A DNA stretch of 64,000 nucleotides from Bernardetia sp. (GTDB lineage: Bacteria > Bacteroidota > Bacteroidia > Cytophagales > Bernardetiaceae). Position numbers and translations under genes: made by a program. A model generated the notes under the pieces. The model was given only the letters and a program-made list of their open reading frames with translations, searched no databases and had not been told where the DNA came from. The stretch covers positions 1 through 64,000 of the forward strand of contig JAHDBD010000014.1 in NCBI GenBank assembly GCA_020630575.1, in the 5' to 3' direction. This document shows, piece after piece, positions 26,368 to 36,061 of the stretch. How positions within the stretch are numbered: the stretch's first letter is position 1; the number at the start of each line of letters is the position of its first letter.

Positions 26368-27555
26368 GTGAAGAATAACATTTTACCTTTCATCAAACTC
26401 AACTATTCAAAAAATATTTTTTTGAGTGTTTTGTTTTCTCTACTTACTTTTTCTAATCTATTTGCTCAAGATGGACAAAAAGATGGAATCAATAGTAATG
26501 AAACAGACGGACATTTAGACATTGAACACGTCGATGAAGATAAGTTTGATATTACTGAGATGATTAATCATCATATTTTGGATTCTCACGAATGGCATCT
26601 TTTTACTACTGTTGATGAAAACAAAGAAGAACATCATTACTCTATTCCATTGCCTCTGATTGTTTATACAAATGGACAGTTTGATGTATTTATGTCTAGT
26701 GAATTTCATCATGCACCTATCAAAACTGTTGAAATTCCAAATGAGAAAGTAACAGCAGGACACGATAATACTCGTGCTGTTCTCACAAAAGGACAATACA
26801 ACTATATCTTAGACCACGAACATGTAAAAGTGGTAGATAATAATGGAAAATTAATTGAAGATATTCATCCTCTTGATTTATCAATTACAAAAAATGTTGC
26901 TTCAATGATGATTGCTTCACTTTTACTTTTAGTAATTGGATTTAGCATTGCAGGAGCATACAAAAAACGTGAAGGACAAGCACCAAAAGGAATGCAATCT
27001 TTCTTTGAGCCTATTATTGTTTATTTACGTGATGATTTGGCTATTCCAAACATTGGCGAACACAAATACAAAAAATATTTTCCGTATCTATTGACTTTGT
27101 TTTTCTTTATTTGGTTTAATAACCTTTTAGGTTTGCTTCCTTCTGGCGCAAACACTTCAGGAAACATTGCCTTTACAATGACCTTAGCTGCTCTTACTCT
27201 TATTATTACAAATGTTTCAGCAAACAAACATTATTGGAAACACGTCTTTGCAATGCCAGGTGTGCCAATTCCACTTTTGTTGATTATGATTCCTGTGGAG
27301 ATTATTGGTATTTTTACAAAGCCAATAGCTCTTATGATTCGTCTTTTTGCTAACATCACAGCAGGACACACAATTATTTTAGCCTTGATTGGAATTATCT
27401 TTATATTCAAAAACTATATTTTGGGTGTGCCTATTGTTCCTTTTGTGTTTTTGATGATGTGTTTAGAGTTATTTGTTGCCCTTTTACAAGCATATATCTT
27501 TACTCTTCTTACAGCATTGTTTATTGGTCAAGCTATTGCAGACGACCATCATTAA
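26368..27555 (+). CDS. atpB: F0F1 ATP synthase subunit a
   Basis: Subunit a forms the half-channels for proton flow next to the c-ring. This copy is 395 aa, longer than the E. coli one because of an N-terminal segment rich in His/Asp/Glu (about 30-170) outside the membrane, as is usual in Bacteroidota. The essential arginine is R325 in ALMIRLFANITAGHTI, and five or more membrane spans follow residue 180. The GTG at 26368 is used as start (MKNNILPFIKLNYSKN, with a signal-like helix after it). A tandem heptamer array begins three bases after the stop codon. Confidence 0.93.
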   Translation: MKNNILPFIKLNYSKNIFLSVLFSLLTFSNLFAQDGQKDGINSNETDGHLDIEHVDEDKFDITEMINHHILDSHEWHLFTTVDENKEEHHYSIPLPLIVYTNGQFDVFMSSEFHHAPIKTVEIPNEKVTAGHDNTRAVLTKGQYNYILDHEHVKVVDNNGKLIEDIHPLDLSITKNVASMMIASLLLLVIGFSIAGAYKKREGQAPKGMQSFFEPIIVYLRDDLAIPNIGEHKYKKYFPYLLTLFFFIWFNNLLGLLPSGANTSGNIAFTMTLAALTLIITNVSANKHYWKHVFAMPGVPIPLLLIMIPVEIIGIFTKPIALMIRLFANITAGHTIILALIGIIFIFKNYILGVPIVPFVFLMMCLELFVALLQAYIFTLLTALFIGQAIADDHH

Positions 27556-27557
27556 AA

Positions 27558-27592
27558 TCAGTAACCAGTTATCAGTAATGTAGTTACCAGTT
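27558..27592. repeat. Heptamer array, TCAGTAA family
   Basis: In-phase 7-mers TCAGTAA, CCAGTTA, TCAGTAA, then degenerate units ending in ACCAGTT. A reverse-orientation relative lies at 61628-61655. It separates atpB from atpE in the ATP synthase cluster. Confidence 0.75.
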
Positions 27593-27765
27593 AAAGACAA
27601 TTACTGAAAAGCTAGTTGTTTTAGAAGAAAAAGATTAGAATAAGAAAATATAATTACTCATTAGTATTTTGTATTACTTCTAAAATCTAACTTCTACCTT
27701 TATTTTCGGATAAATTTCAGAATACAGGACAATTATTTTAGTTTAAAACGGTAGGTTTTTATTAA

Positions 27766-28095
<330 letters not shown>

Positions 28096-28102
28096 GACAT
28101 AC

Positions 28103-28145
28103 AAAAATGAAGTAGCAATAAATTAGTTATTGCTACTTCATTTTT
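28103..28145 (+). terminator. Strong hairpin after atpE (possible attenuator)
   Basis: A perfect 19-bp stem (AAAAATGAAGTAGCAATAA and complement) with a 5-nt loop, followed by TTTTT, lies 8 bp after the atpE stop inside the atp cluster. It may partially terminate transcription or protect the upstream RNA. Confidence 0.85.
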
Positions 28146-28308
28146 AACTAGTTCTATCTAATTTTATAAAAAGAAAATTATCCTATACTTGTCAGATACT
28201 TCAAAGTGTCAGGTAAATAAAAGATAAAAAAATATTCCGTTATTTTATGTTTTGCATAAATAACAACTAAAAAAAGAATTTAATTTAATACCTATATATT
28301 TAATCATT

Positions 28309-28818
28309 ATGCTTCTCCAACTCAATCCACTTATTACGCCTAATGTTGGTCTTATTTTTTGGACAGGACTTATATTTATCTTGCTTGTTGTTGTTTTAGG
28401 CAAATTTGTTTGGCCTTCTATTACAAAAGCATTAGAAACTCGTGAGCGTTCTATCGAAGAAGCTCTTAAAGCTGCTGAGGCTGCTCGTATGGCAAAAGCA
28501 GATTTAGAAAATGAAATTGAAAAAATCCGTCAAGAAGGACGTATTGAGCGTGAGCAGATGATGAAAGAAACTCGTGTTGTTGCTTCTAAAATGGAAGAAG
28601 ATGCTCGTGAGCGTGCAACAAAAGAATATAACCGTATTTTGGAAGATGCAAAACGTGAAATTGACTCACAAAAGCAAAATGCTATGGCTGATGTCAAAAA
28701 TCAAGTAGCAAAACTTTCATTACAAATTGCTGAAAGATTAGTAAAGGAACAATTGGGTTCTGAATCAGCACAAAAACAACTTGTAGAAAATTATTTGAGT
28801 GATATTAAAGTAAACTAA
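28309..28818 (+). CDS. atpF: F0F1 ATP synthase subunit b
   Basis: The 169-aa peripheral-stalk subunit has one N-terminal membrane helix (GLIFWTGLIFILLVVVLGKFVW) and a long Ala/Glu/Lys-rich dimerising helix. It couples F1 to subunit a. Length and plan match bacterial b subunits. Position between atpE and atpH supports the call. Confidence 0.95.
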   Translation: MLLQLNPLITPNVGLIFWTGLIFILLVVVLGKFVWPSITKALETRERSIEEALKAAEAARMAKADLENEIEKIRQEGRIEREQMMKETRVVASKMEEDARERATKEYNRILEDAKREIDSQKQNAMADVKNQVAKLSLQIAERLVKEQLGSESAQKQLVENYLSDIKVN

Positions 28819-28868
28819 TTTTTACTTCATTTTAATTTTTCTATAAAAGAATAAACTATACAACTATT

Positions 28869-29405
28869 ATGTCAGATATTCGTGTTGCTTCTCGCTATGC
28901 CAAATCACTTTTTGATTTAGCCAATGAACACTCTATTTTAGAAGAGGTGCATAATGATATGGTAAATATCAAAGAAACTATTGAAGGAAGTAGAGATTTA
29001 GAGATAGCTTTGAAAAGCCCTGTTATCAATTCTTCTAAAAAATTGTCAGTCTTGAATGCGCTTTTTGGAAATGCTAATGATTTGACAAAAAAGTTTTTTA
29101 CGCTAGTAGTAAAAAAAGGACGTGAAGCCGACCTTTTCGAAACAGCAAGACAATTTCATTTGCTTTACAATTCTCAAAAAGGAATTGAAATGGCAGAAGT
29201 AATTACTCCTTTTGAACTTACAGATGATTTGCGTAATTCTTTTAAAGATAAAGTACGTATGCTCTCTGGAAAGCAAGGAGTAGAGCTAAAAGAAAAAATT
29301 GATAAAGACCTTATTGGAGGCTTTATCCTCAATATTGAAGGAAAGCAAATCGACGAATCTGTCAAAACTCGCCTTCAAAAAATAGAGCAATCTTTTGCAA
29401 AGTAA
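28869..29405 (+). CDS. atpH: F0F1 ATP synthase subunit delta
   Basis: The 178-aa subunit links F1 to the peripheral stalk. The N-terminal helical domain begins SDIRVASRYAKSLFDLA, and the C-terminal part has the conserved GGFILNIEGKQIDESVKTRLQKI. It follows atpF with a 50-bp gap and ends 155 bp before atpA. Confidence 0.94.
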   Translation: MSDIRVASRYAKSLFDLANEHSILEEVHNDMVNIKETIEGSRDLEIALKSPVINSSKKLSVLNALFGNANDLTKKFFTLVVKKGREADLFETARQFHLLYNSQKGIEMAEVITPFELTDDLRNSFKDKVRMLSGKQGVELKEKIDKDLIGGFILNIEGKQIDESVKTRLQKIEQSFAK

Positions 29406-29502
29406 AAGAATCTAATAATCCTCAATGATGCTCTAATGTATCGTTGAAGATTAAATAAAAAGGTAATAAAAGCTATATATTCTACATTTATAGAAAATTT
29501 TG

Positions 29503-29510
29503 TACCTTTG
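29503..29510 (+). promoter_or_regulatory. Candidate internal promoter (-7 element) before atpA
   Basis: TACCTTTG matches TAnnTTTG; a start near 29517 would give a leader of about 44 nt. No convincing TTG is seen at the right distance upstream. Confidence 0.45.
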
Positions 29511-29560
29511 CAATCTATTAAAAAATAAAATTCAATCGTAACTGTTAAAATCACGAATAA

Positions 29561-31156
29561 ATGGTCAGACCTGATGAAGTTTCAGCAATTCTAAGAGAAC
29601 AACTCTCTAACGCTAAAACAGACGCTCAACTCGAAGAAGTAGGAACTGTACTTCAAGTAGGTGATGGTGTTGCTCGTATCTACGGACTTACAAACGCTCG
29701 TGCTGGCGAGCTTATCGAATTCAACAACGGCTTGACTGGAATGGTCTTGAACCTTGAAGAAGATAATGTAGGAGCTGTACTCTTTGGAGATTATACTAAC
29801 GTAGGAGAAGGCGATTCTGTCAAAACTACTGGACGTATTGCATCACTTAAAGTAGGTGATGGTATGGTAGGACGTGTAGTTGATACACTTGGAAATCCTA
29901 TTGATGGTAAAGGTCCTATCACAGGAGACCTTTATGAAATGCCACTTGAGCGTAAAGCACCAGGGGTAATTTATCGTGAGCCTGTAACAGAACCTCTTCA
30001 AACAGGTATCAAGGCGATTGATGCAATGATTCCAATCGGTCGTGGTCAGCGTGAGCTTATCATTGGTGACCGTCAGACAGGTAAAACTGCTGTAGCGATT
30101 GATGCAATTATCAATCAAAAAGAATTTTATGATAAAGGAGAGCCAGTTTTCTGTATCTATGTAGCTATCGGTCAAAAAGCATCTACGGTTGCTGGTATCG
30201 TTGCTTCTTTAGAACGTTATGGAGCTATGGCTTATACGGTTATTGTTTCTGCTTCGGCTGCTGACCCTGCTCCAATGCAATTTTTTGCGCCATTTGCTGG
30301 TGCTGCAATCGGAGAGTTTTTCCGTGATACTGGTCGTCCTGCTCTTGTAGTTTATGATGATTTGTCAAAACAAGCTGTTGCTTACCGTGAGGTTTCTCTT
30401 CTTCTTCGTCGTCCTCCAGGGCGTGAAGCATACCCAGGTGACGTATTTTATCTTCACTCTCGTCTTTTGGAGCGTGCTGCAAAAGTTATCAATGATGATA
30501 AAATTGCTCAAGGTATGAATGATATTCCTGAGTCTTTGCAAAAAGCAGGTATCGTAAAAGGTGGAGGTTCACTTACTGCACTTCCAATCATTGAGACACA
30601 AGCAGGTGACGTTTCTGCCTATATCCCAACTAACGTAATTTCGATTACAGATGGTCAGATATTCTTGGAAACTAACTTATTTAACTCTGGTATCCGTCCA
30701 GCAATTAACGTAGGTATTTCGGTATCTCGTGTAGGTGGTTCGGCTCAGATTAAGTCTATGAAAAAAGTATCTGGTACTTTGAAACTAGACCAAGCACAAT
30801 TTAGAGAGTTAGAAGCATTTGCAAAATTTGGTTCTGACCTTGATGCAGCTACCAAACTTGTTATTGAGCGTGGACGTAGAAATACAGAAATGTTGAAGCA
30901 AAAACAATTCTCTCCTGTAGAAGTAGAGAAGCAAGTTGCTATCATTTATGCTACTACAAACGGTATTACTGATAATGTTCCTACTGAAAAAATGAAAGAT
31001 TATGAAGCAAATTATCTAAGCATTTTGGAGCAAAATCATAGAAAAACATTAGACGAACTTCGTGCAGGAAAATATACACCAGAACAAACTGACGTTCTTG
31101 CTAAAGTAGCTAAAGATGTAGCTAAAACGTATAATGTTGCAACTGCAAAAGCATAA
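29561..31156 (+). CDS. atpA: F0F1 ATP synthase subunit alpha
   Basis: The 531-aa F1 alpha subunit binds non-catalytic nucleotide. Walker A GDRQTGKT (169-176), the alpha-type arginine in the [10 protein letters not shown] region, and the conserved N-terminal domain ([11 protein letters not shown]) are visible. The start ATG at 29561 ([11 protein letters not shown]) is standard for this phylum. The beta and epsilon genes (atpD, atpC) are not found in this window. Confidence 0.97.
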   Translation: MVRPDEVSAILREQLSNAKTDAQLEEVGTVLQVGDGVARIYGLTNARAGELIEFNNGLTGMVLNLEEDNVGAVLFGDYTNVGEGDSVKTTGRIASLKVGDGMVGRVVDTLGNPIDGKGPITGDLYEMPLERKAPGVIYREPVTEPLQTGIKAIDAMIPIGRGQRELIIGDRQTGKTAVAIDAIINQKEFYDKGEPVFCIYVAIGQKASTVAGIVASLERYGAMAYTVIVSASAADPAPMQFFAPFAGAAIGEFFRDTGRPALVVYDDLSKQAVAYREVSLLLRRPPGREAYPGDVFYLHSRLLERAAKVINDDKIAQGMNDIPESLQKAGIVKGGGSLTALPIIETQAGDVSAYIPTNVISITDGQIFLETNLFNSGIRPAINVGISVSRVGGSAQIKSMKKVSGTLKLDQAQFRELEAFAKFGSDLDAATKLVIERGRRNTEMLKQKQFSPVEVEKQVAIIYATTNGITDNVPTEKMKDYEANYLSILEQNHRKTLDELRAGKYTPEQTDVLAKVAKDVAKTYNVATAKA

Positions 31157-31210
31157 TTTAATTCTGTATAATAGACTTCTTAGTCTGTTTTAAATAGTCA
31201 AATTTAATTT

Positions 31211-31239
31211 CCGTGTTTTATTTTTAAAATGAAACACGG
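31211..31239 (+). other. Hairpin in the atpA-atpG gap
   Basis: CCGTGTTT at 31211-31218 pairs with AAACACGG at 31232-31239 around an AT-rich loop. With no T-run it is not a clear terminator; a role in RNA processing is possible. Confidence 0.5.
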
Positions 31240-31260
31240 TTATTCAAAACATATAGATTT

Positions 31261-31283
31261 ACACAGACTTTAGTCTGTGTTAC
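31261..31283. repeat. REP-like palindrome (ACACAGACT-TT-AGTCTGTGT) with TTAC tail
   Basis: Nine-base arms with a TT centre, followed by TAC. On the minus strand it reads GTAA immediately before the palindrome, like the GTAG foot of REP elements. It sits just upstream of atpG inside the atp cluster. Confidence 0.7.
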
Positions 31284-31303
31284 AAAAGCCTTCAAAATAT
31301 ACT

Positions 31304-32239
31304 ATGGCAAATTTAAAAGAAGTTCGTGGAAGGATTGTATCTGTAAAATCCACCCAGCAAATTACAAAAGCAATGAAAATGGTAGCTGCTGCAAAGCTGC
31401 GCCGAGCTCAAAACCGTATGATGCAAATGCGTCCATACGCTCAAAAGTTGAGTCAAATTTTGCAAAATGTAACGGCTTCTCTTGTTGGAGATGATTTTGA
31501 AAGCAAGTATAGCGAGGTTCGTGCAGAAGAAAAAATCTTGATTGTAACTATTACATCAGATAAAGGTCTTTGTGGAGCTTTCAATACGTATGTACTTCGT
31601 GCTATGCAAAGTTTGATTAATCGTAATTATAGCCGTCAGAATTCTTTAGGAAACGTAACAGTTATGCCTATTGGAAAGCGTGCTTTGGATTATGTTCGTC
31701 GTCGCAATTTGAAATCTGTAAATGATTATTCAGCAATATTCTCTCAAAAAGAACTTACATTTGATTATGTTCGTCAAGCAGCAGAATATGCAATGGATGA
31801 GTTTACAAAAGGAAATTACGATAAAATAGAAATTGTCTATAATGAATTTAAAAATGTCGCTACACAGATTGTACGTGTAGAACAGTTCTTACCGATTGCT
31901 CCTCCTACTGAGAAAGTGGAAGAAAAAGCATCAGTAAAACCATCTTTGGTTAAAAAAGAAGAGTTTTCTGCAAACGTAGATTATATCTTTGAGCCAGATA
32001 AAAAAGAAATTTTAGCAGACCTTATTCCTCAATCTCTCAAAACGCAGTTTTATAGCAAAATCCTAGAATCAAACGCAGCCGAACAAGGCGCACGTATGAC
32101 AGCGATGGATAAAGCGACTGAAAATGCAGGAGAGCTTCTCAAAGAATTGAAATTGAGTTATAACAGAGCTAGACAAGCTAACATTACAAAAGAGATTTTG
32201 GAAATTGTTGGTGGTGCAGAAGCATTAGAGCAAAGTTAA
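31304..32239 (+). CDS. atpG: F0F1 ATP synthase subunit gamma
   Basis: The 311-aa rotor shaft subunit starts at the ATG 31304 (MANLKEVRGRIVSVKSTQQITKAMK); an in-frame GTG at 31277 lies in the palindrome and is not used. N-terminal and C-terminal (GARMTAMDKATENAGELLKELKLSYNRARQANITKEILEIVGGA) helices of the coiled coil are well conserved. A middle insertion (about residues 205-225, rich in Glu/Lys) is typical of Bacteroidota. It is the last gene of the cluster and is followed by a strong terminator. Confidence 0.95.
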   Translation: MANLKEVRGRIVSVKSTQQITKAMKMVAAAKLRRAQNRMMQMRPYAQKLSQILQNVTASLVGDDFESKYSEVRAEEKILIVTITSDKGLCGAFNTYVLRAMQSLINRNYSRQNSLGNVTVMPIGKRALDYVRRRNLKSVNDYSAIFSQKELTFDYVRQAAEYAMDEFTKGNYDKIEIVYNEFKNVATQIVRVEQFLPIAPPTEKVEEKASVKPSLVKKEEFSANVDYIFEPDKKEILADLIPQSLKTQFYSKILESNAAEQGARMTAMDKATENAGELLKELKLSYNRARQANITKEILEIVGGAEALEQS

Positions 32240-32271
32240 GAGCTAATTATAAATAGTTAATTGTAAATTAT

Positions 32272-32310
32272 AAAAGTCATCTGAAATTAATTATATTTCA
32301 GATGACTTTT
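32272..32310 (+). terminator. Terminator of the atp cluster
   Basis: A perfect 16-bp stem (AAAAGTCATCTGAAAT and complement) with a TAATTAT-type loop and T-run, 33 bp after atpG. Confidence 0.85.
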
Positions 32311-32339
32311 TGTTTGAAATAAAACTTTACCTTTTAGAT

Positions 32340-32945
32340 ATGAATAGCATAGAGAACATTCGTGACACAATAATAGAATCTTTTGTGTTATTTCCTTTAG
32401 TAGGTACTTTTAACGATTTTTTATTTGATACTCTTCATGAAGCAGATGTTTTTGATACTTTGGCTTTAATCTTTTTAGGTTTGGGCTTTTTCTTTATGGT
32501 AATAGTAATTATTTATGAAGCTATTACAAAAAGAAATAGAGGAAAGTTATACTACGCTTTTATTACGTTTTTAATAACAGGCTTTTGTCTTTATACTTTT
32601 ACCAATTATTTGGATATAAGAAAAGTGGATAGCTCACCTGTTATTATGAAGTTTTCTCATATTAGCGATTTAGCGAGTTCTAATTTAGAATTACGACAAG
32701 ATAGTACGTATTTACTCACACAAAATAATTTTATGGGTGCAGAGTTTTTTAGGGGAAAATATTTAAAACAGGATAGTATTATAAAGCTAGGTTATGTTGG
32801 TTTAGAAAGTGTCATCAAATCTGAAACTTTACTAATGAGAAAAGGGCTGGCAGATGAAACTATACTTTATCAAGTTGATAAGGACGATGATCAGTATAGA
32901 ATTATTGAAAAAACTCTTCCATTTATACTTACAACATCAAAATAG
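32340..32945 (+). CDS. Hypothetical two-span membrane protein
   Basis: From the ATG at 32340 the protein is 201 aa; the TTG at 32310 lies in the atp terminator and is not used. Two membrane helices (TLALIFLGLGFFFMVIVIIYEA, LYYAFITFLITGFCLYTFTNYL) are followed by a mostly beta-rich soluble part with DSTYLLTQNNFMGAEFFRGKYLKQDSIIKLGYVG. No family was recognised. It is followed 11 bp later by crcB, so the two may be co-transcribed. Confidence 0.65.
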   Translation: MNSIENIRDTIIESFVLFPLVGTFNDFLFDTLHEADVFDTLALIFLGLGFFFMVIVIIYEAITKRNRGKLYYAFITFLITGFCLYTFTNYLDIRKVDSSPVIMKFSHISDLASSNLELRQDSTYLLTQNNFMGAEFFRGKYLKQDSIIKLGYVGLESVIKSETLLMRKGLADETILYQVDKDDDQYRIIEKTLPFILTTSK

Positions 32946-32956
32946 AATTTACTCTC

Positions 32957-33346
32957 ATGAATATTTCTACATTGTCATTATTTGCAGTTTTTGTTGGAGG
33001 AGGCTTAGGTTCGATAGTTCGTTTTTTAGCTTCTAAATGGATTATGGAACACTCTACAGGCTTTCCAACAGCTACTTTTGTTACTAATTTTTTGGCTTGT
33101 ATTATCTTGGGAATGTTAGCTAATTACTTAGGTGAAGCAAAACTAGAAAGTGAGAAAATCCTAGCAGCCTTGTTTATGACAGGTTTTTGTGGTGGCTTTA
33201 GTACATTTTCGACACTAAACTTAGAAACCTTCAAACTTATTCAAGCTCAAAATTATCAAATAGCTTTTCTGTATACTTTTTCTAACATAATTCTAGGTTT
33301 TGTTGGAATTGCTGTTGGTTTTTGGCTTATAAATATTTTTAAATAG
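32957..33346 (+). CDS. crcB: Fluoride channel CrcB/Fluc
   Basis: The 129-aa membrane protein exports fluoride. Family marks are visible: GGGLGSIVRF near the N-terminus, the conserved Asn in ATFVTNFLACIILG, and GFCGGFSTFSTLNLE with the central phenylalanines. Four membrane spans are expected, acting as an antiparallel dimer. No fluoride riboswitch was recognised upstream; the gene follows the hypothetical membrane protein closely. Confidence 0.94.
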   Translation: MNISTLSLFAVFVGGGLGSIVRFLASKWIMEHSTGFPTATFVTNFLACIILGMLANYLGEAKLESEKILAALFMTGFCGGFSTFSTLNLETFKLIQAQNYQIAFLYTFSNIILGFVGIAVGFWLINIFK

Positions 33347-33843
33347 AATTTAAATATTTTTAAGAAATTAAAAATACAAAATCTAAAAACCCATATGTCT
33401 GTTGGTTTTAAGTATAATATTTTGTTTAATTTATTTTTAAAGAATTTTATTTGGTTGTGAGTGTGGGGTTGCAGACTATTTTGTTCTTATGATTTATTAT
33501 GATTGTTGTTTTTAGGTAAAAAAGGTTTTAACATAAAAAATAGAAAAATCAAAATTATATTTATTGTAAATGATGTTTTGTAGAATAATATTTTTTAATT
33601 TGTTTGTTTTTGTGAGTTATATTTGGGGTTGCATACTTTTTAGTTAAAAAAAATCCTTTTAAAGGAGCATTGAAAAACTGTAACCTACAGTGAGAGAAGC
33701 CGTTAGGAAGACTATAAGCAACGAAAGAAAATCACAGAAAAATAATTTATTCTTTAACTCTTTTTTTTATATGCTTTTATTACTTTTTATTTAAAAAGTA
33801 TTTCTTTTATACTACCTCTTCAAACAAATCACAACAAATTACT
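33347..33843. other. 497-bp intergenic region with a repeated motif
   Basis: No gene is supported. Two copies of a motif TTGTGAGT...TGGGGTTGCA(G/T)ACT lie at 33455-33483 and 33610-33643, the cores 160 bp apart. The segment 33650-33735 has more GC and some potential hairpins (TCCTTTTAAAGGA at about 33653), perhaps an untranslated leader for the gene at 33844. Confidence 0.55.
33455..33643. repeat. Direct repeat of a GGGGTTGCA motif (two copies)
   Basis: The core TGGGGTTGCA occurs at 33464-33473 and 33624-33633, each preceded by TTGTGAGT and followed by (G/T)ACT and T-rich sequence. It might mark two promoters or operators upstream of the secreted-protein gene. Confidence 0.6.
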
Positions 33844-34428
33844 ATGAACTTATCAAAATCAATCTTCGCTGTTATCTTTGCTCTTACACTTTCATTTAAT
33901 TCTTTTGCAAATAGTCCTTTAGGAGAAAATGACCGAGCAACTATTATTAAAGTCATTCCAAATACTACAAAGTTTGTATTAACATTTGAAAATGTTAAAC
34001 AAGAAAACTTAGAAGTAAAGATTTATGATAAAAATCTAGGTTTGTTGTACTCTGAATCTCTTGGAAAAAAAGAAAGTATTGAGCGTACTTATGACCTTAA
34101 AGTAAATGGAACATATACTGTAATCTTAAAAGGACAAACATACAATGAAAAAAGAGAAGTAACTGTTAAAAATACCATAACAAATGAATTTATGGCTGAT
34201 TTTGCACCAAAGACTAGCGATAATAAAGCTATTGCAACTATCAAAAATAACAAAAGTACAGTTACAGTAACTCTTACTAATGAGGAAGGAAATATCTTGC
34301 AAGAAAAAACAGTTACATCAGAAAATGCAAAATGCACAATTAACCTTGATAACTTAGAAAAAGGAACATATTTTTTACAGGTTATTGGACAAGATAAAGC
34401 GTTTTATGAAACGTATGTTATCAACTAA
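33844..34428 (+). CDS. Secreted protein with two Ig-like/T9SS-CTD-like modules
   Basis: The 194-aa product has a signal peptide (IFAVIFALTLSFNSFAN). The mature part contains two similar beta-sandwich-like modules: ENLEVKIYDKNLGLLYSESLG ... NGTYTVILKGQTYNEKREVTV and STVTVTLTNEEGNILQEKTVTS ... KGTYFLQVIGQDKAFYETYVI. This pattern resembles the C-terminal sorting domains used by the type IX secretion system and DUF3244-type proteins. Whether it is itself exported by that system is unknown. It is monocistronic with a terminator at 34446. Confidence 0.75.
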   Translation: MNLSKSIFAVIFALTLSFNSFANSPLGENDRATIIKVIPNTTKFVLTFENVKQENLEVKIYDKNLGLLYSESLGKKESIERTYDLKVNGTYTVILKGQTYNEKREVTVKNTITNEFMADFAPKTSDNKAIATIKNNKSTVTVTLTNEEGNILQEKTVTSENAKCTINLDNLEKGTYFLQVIGQDKAFYETYVIN

Positions 34429-34445
34429 TTATCCTTCATAAAGCT

Positions 34446-34477
34446 AAAAAAGCAACCTAGAGATAGGTTGCTTTTTT
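34446..34477. terminator. Bidirectional terminator
   Basis: Stem AAAAAAGCAACCTA / TAGGTTGCTTTTTT with a short loop, between the convergent 33844 gene and folE. Confidence 0.85.
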
Positions 34478-34547
34478 TATGGAAAATTTTAAATACCATT
34501 GCTTTTGTTGCTATTTTAGCACACTGACGATGCTAACAAAAACCTAA

Positions 34548-35348
34548 TTATTGGATATACTTCAAAAATTCATTACGAGTAGCTTCTTCATTAAATTTAC
34601 CACTATAAAAACTTGTAATTGTGGTGCTAGTTTGGTCTTGTATTCCTCTCATAGACACGCACATATGAGCAGCATCTAAAACAACAGCTATATCTTCTGT
34701 TTCTAACATTTTCTTTAATTCTTCACCTATTTGATTTGTCAGTCTCTCTTGTACTTGTGGACGACGAGCAAAATAATCTACAATTCTGTGTAGTTTTGAA
34801 AGACCTACAACTCCATTATTTGAAATATAAGCAATATGTGCTTTTCCGTGAATTGGAACAAAGTGGTGTTCGCAATGCGAATGAAAACTAATATTTTTTT
34901 CTACTAAGAGTTGATTATAGCCAAACTTATTATCAAACATTTTTGTGGCTGGCTTATTCTCTGGATTAAGTCCTTTGAAAATTTCTTGTACATACATTTT
35001 AGCAACTCGCTTTGGTGTTCCTTGTAAACTATCATCTGTCAAATCAAGTCCCAAAATATCCATTATTTCTTTAAAATGGTCTGCTATTTTTTCTATTTTT
35101 GTAGCATCATCAAGTTCAAAAGCATCTTTTCGTAAAGGTGTTTCTATAGATGTTGCGATATGGTTTTCACCAATAATTTGCAATTTTTCTTCCTGTTCTT
35201 TCTCTGTAAGTTGTACTTGTTTTGTCGTTTTTTTCACTTGTTTTTTCTTGTTAGAAGTAGTAGAAGTTTGACTCACTTGTTTGTCATGATTATGAATACC
35301 CTCTACCTTTTTAGGCTGGGCATTCGACGAAGTTCCGTTCAGTTTCAT
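34548..35348 (-). CDS. folE: GTP cyclohydrolase I with extended N-terminus
   Basis: FolE converts GTP to dihydroneopterin triphosphate. The catalytic part is complete: SFHSHCEHHFVPIHGKAHIAY carries zinc ligands and AAHMCVSMRGIQD the third. Compared with the usual ~200 aa, this protein (266 aa) has about 65 extra N-terminal residues, rich in Lys/Thr/Gln, probably disordered. The ATG at 35346-35348 overlaps the upstream PTPS gene by 38 bases in another frame; a non-ATG start further in cannot be ruled out. The pair suggests a shared pterin route. Confidence 0.92.
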   Translation of the reverse strand: MKLNGTSSNAQPKKVEGIHNHDKQVSQTSTTSNKKKQVKKTTKQVQLTEKEQEEKLQIIGENHIATSIETPLRKDAFELDDATKIEKIADHFKEIMDILGLDLTDDSLQGTPKRVAKMYVQEIFKGLNPENKPATKMFDNKFGYNQLLVEKNISFHSHCEHHFVPIHGKAHIAYISNNGVVGLSKLHRIVDYFARRPQVQERLTNQIGEELKKMLETEDIAVVLDAAHMCVSMRGIQDQTSTTITSFYSGKFNEEATRNEFLKYIQ

Positions 35349-35718
35349 AAAGTTTGATTTTTAAGTCTAAGTTTGAATTAAGTTTTGGACGCAAGATATT
35401 ATAAATCACAACAGCTATATTTTCAGCACTTGGATTTAGGTCTTTAAATTCTGGAATCTCTAAATTGAGATTTTTGTGGTCAAAACGGTCAGCAATATGT
35501 TCTTTTATCAAATCACTAAGCCATTTCATGTCTACAACATATCCTGTCTCTGGATCAATTTCACCAGTCACTTGTACGATAAGATTGTAATTATGACCGT
35601 GATAATATTCGTTATTACATTTACCAAATATTTCTTGATTTTTTTCAGCTGACCAGTTTGGATTATTTAAACGATGGGCTGCATTGAAATGTTCTTTTCT
35701 GAAAACGGAAACACGCAT
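35311..35718 (-). CDS. 6-pyruvoyl-tetrahydropterin synthase / QueD family
   Basis: The 135-aa enzyme acts on dihydroneopterin triphosphate. Zinc ligands are H15, H40 and H42, and the catalytic cysteine is C34. The spacing C-N-N-E-Y-Y-H-G-H (five residues between Cys and HGH) is that of eukaryote-like PTPS rather than of QueD (three residues). The Glu in the LYETERNF segment is also conserved. The gene is directly followed by folE with overlapping frames. Function in tetrahydrobiopterin, folate or queuosine synthesis cannot be settled without downstream genes, though spacing favours a PTPS. Confidence 0.88.
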   Translation of the reverse strand: MRVSVFRKEHFNAAHRLNNPNWSAEKNQEIFGKCNNEYYHGHNYNLIVQVTGEIDPETGYVVDMKWLSDLIKEHIADRFDHKNLNLEIPEFKDLNPSAENIAVVIYNILRPKLNSNLDLKIKLYETERNFVECPA

Positions 35719-36061
35719 AATTTTTATATACTATTTTTAAGATAAAAAGGATAACAAAAATTAAAATTCTATATTTATTCTTCTAATAGAAAAATATTTT
35801 TCTAAATTTAATTAATTGACTATCCAAGGCAATAAGGGCTTTGTGAGAAGTTTTGTTTTGAAAATAAACTACTTTTATGAAAAACTTTAGTGGAAAGTTT
35901 GGAACAAATAATAAATCAAAGATATTAAATAGTATGCCAATAGATGAATTATATTTGTTTATAATTTAGTCATACTTAATCAAATTGTTTAATAAATAAT
36001 AGTTAAATGTTAAACAAGATATATTTTCAAACTTTACTTTTATTTAAAAGGTTTTCAATTT
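35719..36061. other. 343-bp intergenic region
   Basis: Divergent region between the PTPS gene and the 36062 gene. AT-rich, no gene seen. A TACTTTTA stretch at about 36037 is close to the -7 consensus, without a confident upstream element. Confidence 0.4.
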
